Assembly (NCBI RefSeq): GCF_964204645.1
Contig: NC_134030.1
Span: 11,034,278 to 11,098,277, forward strand
Direction: 5' to 3'
DNA from: Tubulanus polymorphus
Lineage: Eukaryota; Nemertea; Palaeonemertea; Tubulaniformes; Tubulanidae
Length of the DNA: 64,000 nucleotides
In this document: positions 60,718-64,000 of the stretch, piece after piece
How the letters are laid out: each line of letters opens with the position of its first letter
Position numbering within the stretch: the stretch's first letter is position 1
Program-made: the position numbers and the translations under genes
The notes under the pieces: generated by a model
Database searches by the model: none
Told to the model about the DNA's origin: nothing
Seen by the model: the letters and a program-made list of their open reading frames with translations, nothing else

Positions 60718-62074
60718 TATAATCTCATGAGGAAATAATATTTCGTAAGAGAAACTCTATTTACGTAGTAGTCACGAAGTTTCACGACGATAACGTATAG
60801 GACAGGATTGAAATGCTCCATATCTTTTCATTGAAATCTGTTCACCAGGTGAAATCGGACGACTGGACGACTGGATCAGCGAAGTTTCAACTTTTTTTCA
60901 ATAAATTTCATATTTTGATCGACTGGAAATTTTGTCGTCTGAATCAGCCACCATATCGCAGTGGTTAGATGTATGATTCTAAATGGTTGAACATGAGTAT
61001 CATATAAAGTAACATGTCGTGGTTGATTAGCGAACGTTCTTTGTTCCAACGATGATTCGAAATCCCCAGCCAACCTCAGTAAAAATCCCCATGGTAAAAG
61101 ATCCTCCAAATGAATTTTTCGATTAAAGTTAGTTGTGATACATATCAAAATAAATGAACTGAGATGATCACCCCATCATGAAGGTTAAGTATATCTTGCG
61201 AGTAATGCTCGTATGTTTATCTGTTCGATTGTTAGTATGAAAGCAAAATCATGCAGCAAAATAACTAAAAAAGGCACTTGTTCATGTGTGTGGAGAAAAC
61301 TATGAACTTTTTCATAGAAATCCGTTCATAACTCTTTTTCGCTGGGGAATATCTTATGATAAACGAGATTTACCATTTCATCTATTTGCCGTTTGTTCAC
61401 TTTTGTGAGAATTTTACGTAACAAGCGTTCACAAAAATTACAAGAATTTATCCAGTTAACATAAAGAGATAATTAACAAATATACAGTAGACTCCATTAA
61501 ACTCGGATTCATTGGGACCAGAAAAAATCATCGAATTTAGCGAAATTTTAGTTGGGGTTTTTGACGAAATTTTGATGAAAAATGATTGAGAAATTAAGTC
61601 ATCCTGAATCGAAGCTACATGGCTTGTTTTACCTAAAAAATTCACTCGGTGCGAAGAAAAATGATGAACGATCATGAACTAGAACTGCCCCTTGAATCGT
61701 ATTACCGTGGTGAACTTTTTTGGTGCGAAAAAAGTAAGCAAAAATAACGTAAATACATGCTAACAGTCAAAATCAGAAAAATCTATAAACACGTGAACGG
61801 ATGAAATGTATGGGAATATATATACCAGTAATGCTAGTAAAAATATGCAAAAAAACTTTATTTAGAATAAAGTAGCTCCCCAAGACCTATGAAGTCAAAC
61901 CAAATCAACTCATTTAATCGAAACTGAGACAATCACTTTGCTATTTTCACGCTTCCTCGAAATGAAGTTAAACGAAACGAGCCTGGCGCTATTTTTGTCA
62001 CCGTAAATGTGAATTACCAGTACGTCGAGGATGAGCATAGAAACACCCGCAGAAAAAAATCACTGTCGTACATT

Positions 62075-62239
62075 AAACAGCTATGCAGGCGAGCGGGTTT
62101 AGATTTAAAAATAAAGACGATTGGTGCTTTGCCGATGCGGGCGAGTGCATTTATCTTTTTGATTTTTCTTAGGGACATTTTTCATGACGCGGGCGGCATT
62201 TGACTTTCTTGAAAAACTAGGGTATTTCTTTGTGTTGCC
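62075..62239. mobile_element. Truncated Harbinger-like MITE copy
   Basis: It matches the right half of the 38657-38999 element (GCCGATGCGGGCGAGTGCAT..., GGCGGCATTTGAC, CTAGGGTATTTCTTTGTGTT). The left end is missing or too diverged. Confidence 0.65.
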
Positions 62240-64000
62240 TAATATATTTGAGTTAATGTTTGCATCTAGTGTTCATTTCTCAGGTATATTTGTGGACGCT
62301 TGGCCTTGCTGTGAACAATAGGCCCACGGGGCTTATACCTTCATGACGCAGTAGAAGAAGAATGATTCAGTCAAAGTTTTACAGAAAGATTTACATTGAA
62401 ACGATGTAACAAGTTTTAAATAGTTTCCGAAAAGAAATCCAAGATGGATGGCAACCCTGGTGGCCATACTTGAACTCAATTTTCAACAAGGGGTAGATAG
62501 ACACCCCACCTACCAAAATTCTTACACCTAGTATCATGAAAATGTATCAAGAATTGCAGGCCGTTTCGTGCTAGAAATTCAAGATGGCTGACCTGGGGGC
62601 CATTATTGAAAGCCGATGACCTCCAGAAACAAAAGGCATGGACAGCTTACCTAACTTGACCCTCGCACCGTTTTTCGCGGAAATCCATTAAGAATTCCGG
62701 GCTGCATCGTGCAAACAAGAAATTCAAGATGGCCACCCAAATGGCAGCCGTATTTGATCACCGATGACATTTTTTTACAATAGGGGTGGAAATCGTGCCA
62801 GACCCAATCTTCAAGCGAAATTTCACACTACATTGATAAGATTAAAGTATTTATTCGTTTGACAAATCTTCCTCTGAACTCCCACCATCAAGTTATCAGT
62901 GGTGATACGAAAATGACGTCGTCGACTCACTACCATCTTTAAGGTAAAAATGGTTTTAAGAATTTAGCGCGGATGTTTAGGCAAAAAGGGTATTTCGTAG
63001 ACGAATTCTATCACGTCGCTGACATCTTCAGTGTGTCACATAGACTGCATAGTCCTTCCTCCCAGTGGGTTCGTATCTTCCGTTTTCGATTGGAAATTTT
63101 TAATTTTGAGCAATGAAAGCGGCAAAAATCGTTCCGAGGTGAGATATTTCTCAAAGCCCCATTCACTTTTGAAACGTTTATAACATATACGTATAGTAGA
63201 TAAATAATGATCAGTAGCTCCGACGTGTAGGGCAAAACCTGTTCAGGAGGAATTCGTCCTACTTCGTTCTAGTTAAACAAAAAGTCTTGGTGTTGATCTT
63301 TTAATTTTGACAGTTACTTGAAAAGGGTTAGTCGAACTCTCTTAGACGGTTCAGGTTTAAAAGAAACCCCAATTTCACATGACGCTTTAGTTATTGTTGG
63401 TGGAAACAAATCCGATTTGAGCAGAAGATGGATCGCATTCTGGGAGATTTTGTAAGTCTGGTCACATCCTGTTAAGTGCATCCTTGGGAACCGGTTGTCA
63501 CTAAGGTCTATGTAGGCCTGTGTACATTTTCGTCGCTAGTCCATTGCCACAGGTCTACTATGAAGGCTGCTGCCACAACTTTTGTCGCATCAGGAGTCGA
63601 GGCCGCTGAACCGAGGTTTTTACCTCATCTGGAGTCAACTCGTGTTTCTAAGTACCGATTCATCATACATCATAGATTACGTTCGTTAGATACGTACGTC
63701 TGAGGAGCTTTCGGTTGCCTCACTCCCACGACATTTAGTATCTTATTCCTCAGACATACAAGAATTCAATAAATATCAAGTACGCAGTAATTTTTGGGGT
63801 AGCAATTTCGTGGCTGGTGGGCCATTGTGACCCGTTTTACCTGCTGATGTTAGTGTGTTGAGACTAATTTTGAATGAATTTAAGATTCCACCCAAGTAGG
63901 ATCCGATCCACTCGAATAACCGTTCCAAGGGGAAGGGGGATTTCTACCCAGGGGTTTTCCACCTTGTTGGATTATACTGATGATAGAGGGTTTCCTGTAG

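Larger units (their letters stand above)
59691..64000. other. Flank beyond the duplication, no gene supported
   Basis: Apart from two small elements, I see no convincing gene. Dispersed-repeat text such as AAATTCAAGATGGCCACCC recurs between 62430 and 62760. Frames at 61448-61675, 63011-63235 and 63476-63703 match nothing I know and have no exon context. Confidence 0.5.

Noticed and set aside
61480-61990. Possible pogo-like MITE starting CAGTAGACTCC
   Set aside because: The left end is reminiscent of known mariner/pogo MITEs, but I could not find a matching inverted right end.
63476-63703. 75-codon plus-strand frame near the window end
   Set aside because: It has no recognisable domain, no splice context and no repeat in the duplicated units.

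Overview
The window is nuclear DNA of an animal, most likely a marine invertebrate. The phylum cannot be fixed from the sequence. The evidence is GT-AG introns in every intact gene, tandem ShKT exons behind a signal-peptide exon, a GT92 glycosyltransferase, a SAM plus HECT-like gene, a metazoan-style chromodomain, and many TIR elements and MITEs. There is no prokaryotic gene organisation. Most short open frames are chance or repeat-derived.

Layout. (1) Two tandem copies of one segment make up most of the window: unit A (about 158-46206) and unit B (about 46207-59690). Each carries, in order, an array of short GAGAAAACAAA-type motifs, a minus-strand GT92 glycosyltransferase pseudogene, a ~50-bp minisatellite, a plus-strand SAM/HECT-like pseudogene and a plus-strand secreted ShKT-repeat gene that looks intact. 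Unit A also holds an AT-rich block (1468-4312) with unfamiliar minus-strand frames. (2) Unit A is interrupted by a 25.9-kb element at 19098-45031. (3) The tail, 59691-64000, is single-copy flank with small MITEs and no gene I can support.

The most notable object is the 25.9-kb element. It has ~139-bp terminal inverted repeats, about 94% identical by eye, and a 7-bp target duplication (ACATATC). Unit B keeps the empty site with a single ACATATC at 58517-58523, so the insertion has a natural before/after comparison. Inside is a multi-exon gene for a KDZ-type (Kyakuja-Dileera-Zisupton) transposase whose exons stay open and in phase. There are also three intron-containing genes on the same strand: a C2H2 zinc-finger protein, a homeodomain-like protein and a chromodomain protein. 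A ~3-kb array of 189-bp repeats lies between the transposase and these genes. The three genes and the array sit between inverted copies of a ~1-1.5-kb repeat.

Working model (inference): the 25.9-kb unit is a large KDZ transposon carrying DNA- and chromatin-binding genes. It inserted after the host segment had duplicated. The ShKT gene is the only host gene that survives open in both copies, with five ShKT domains in B and four in A. The GT92 and SAM/HECT copies are decayed.
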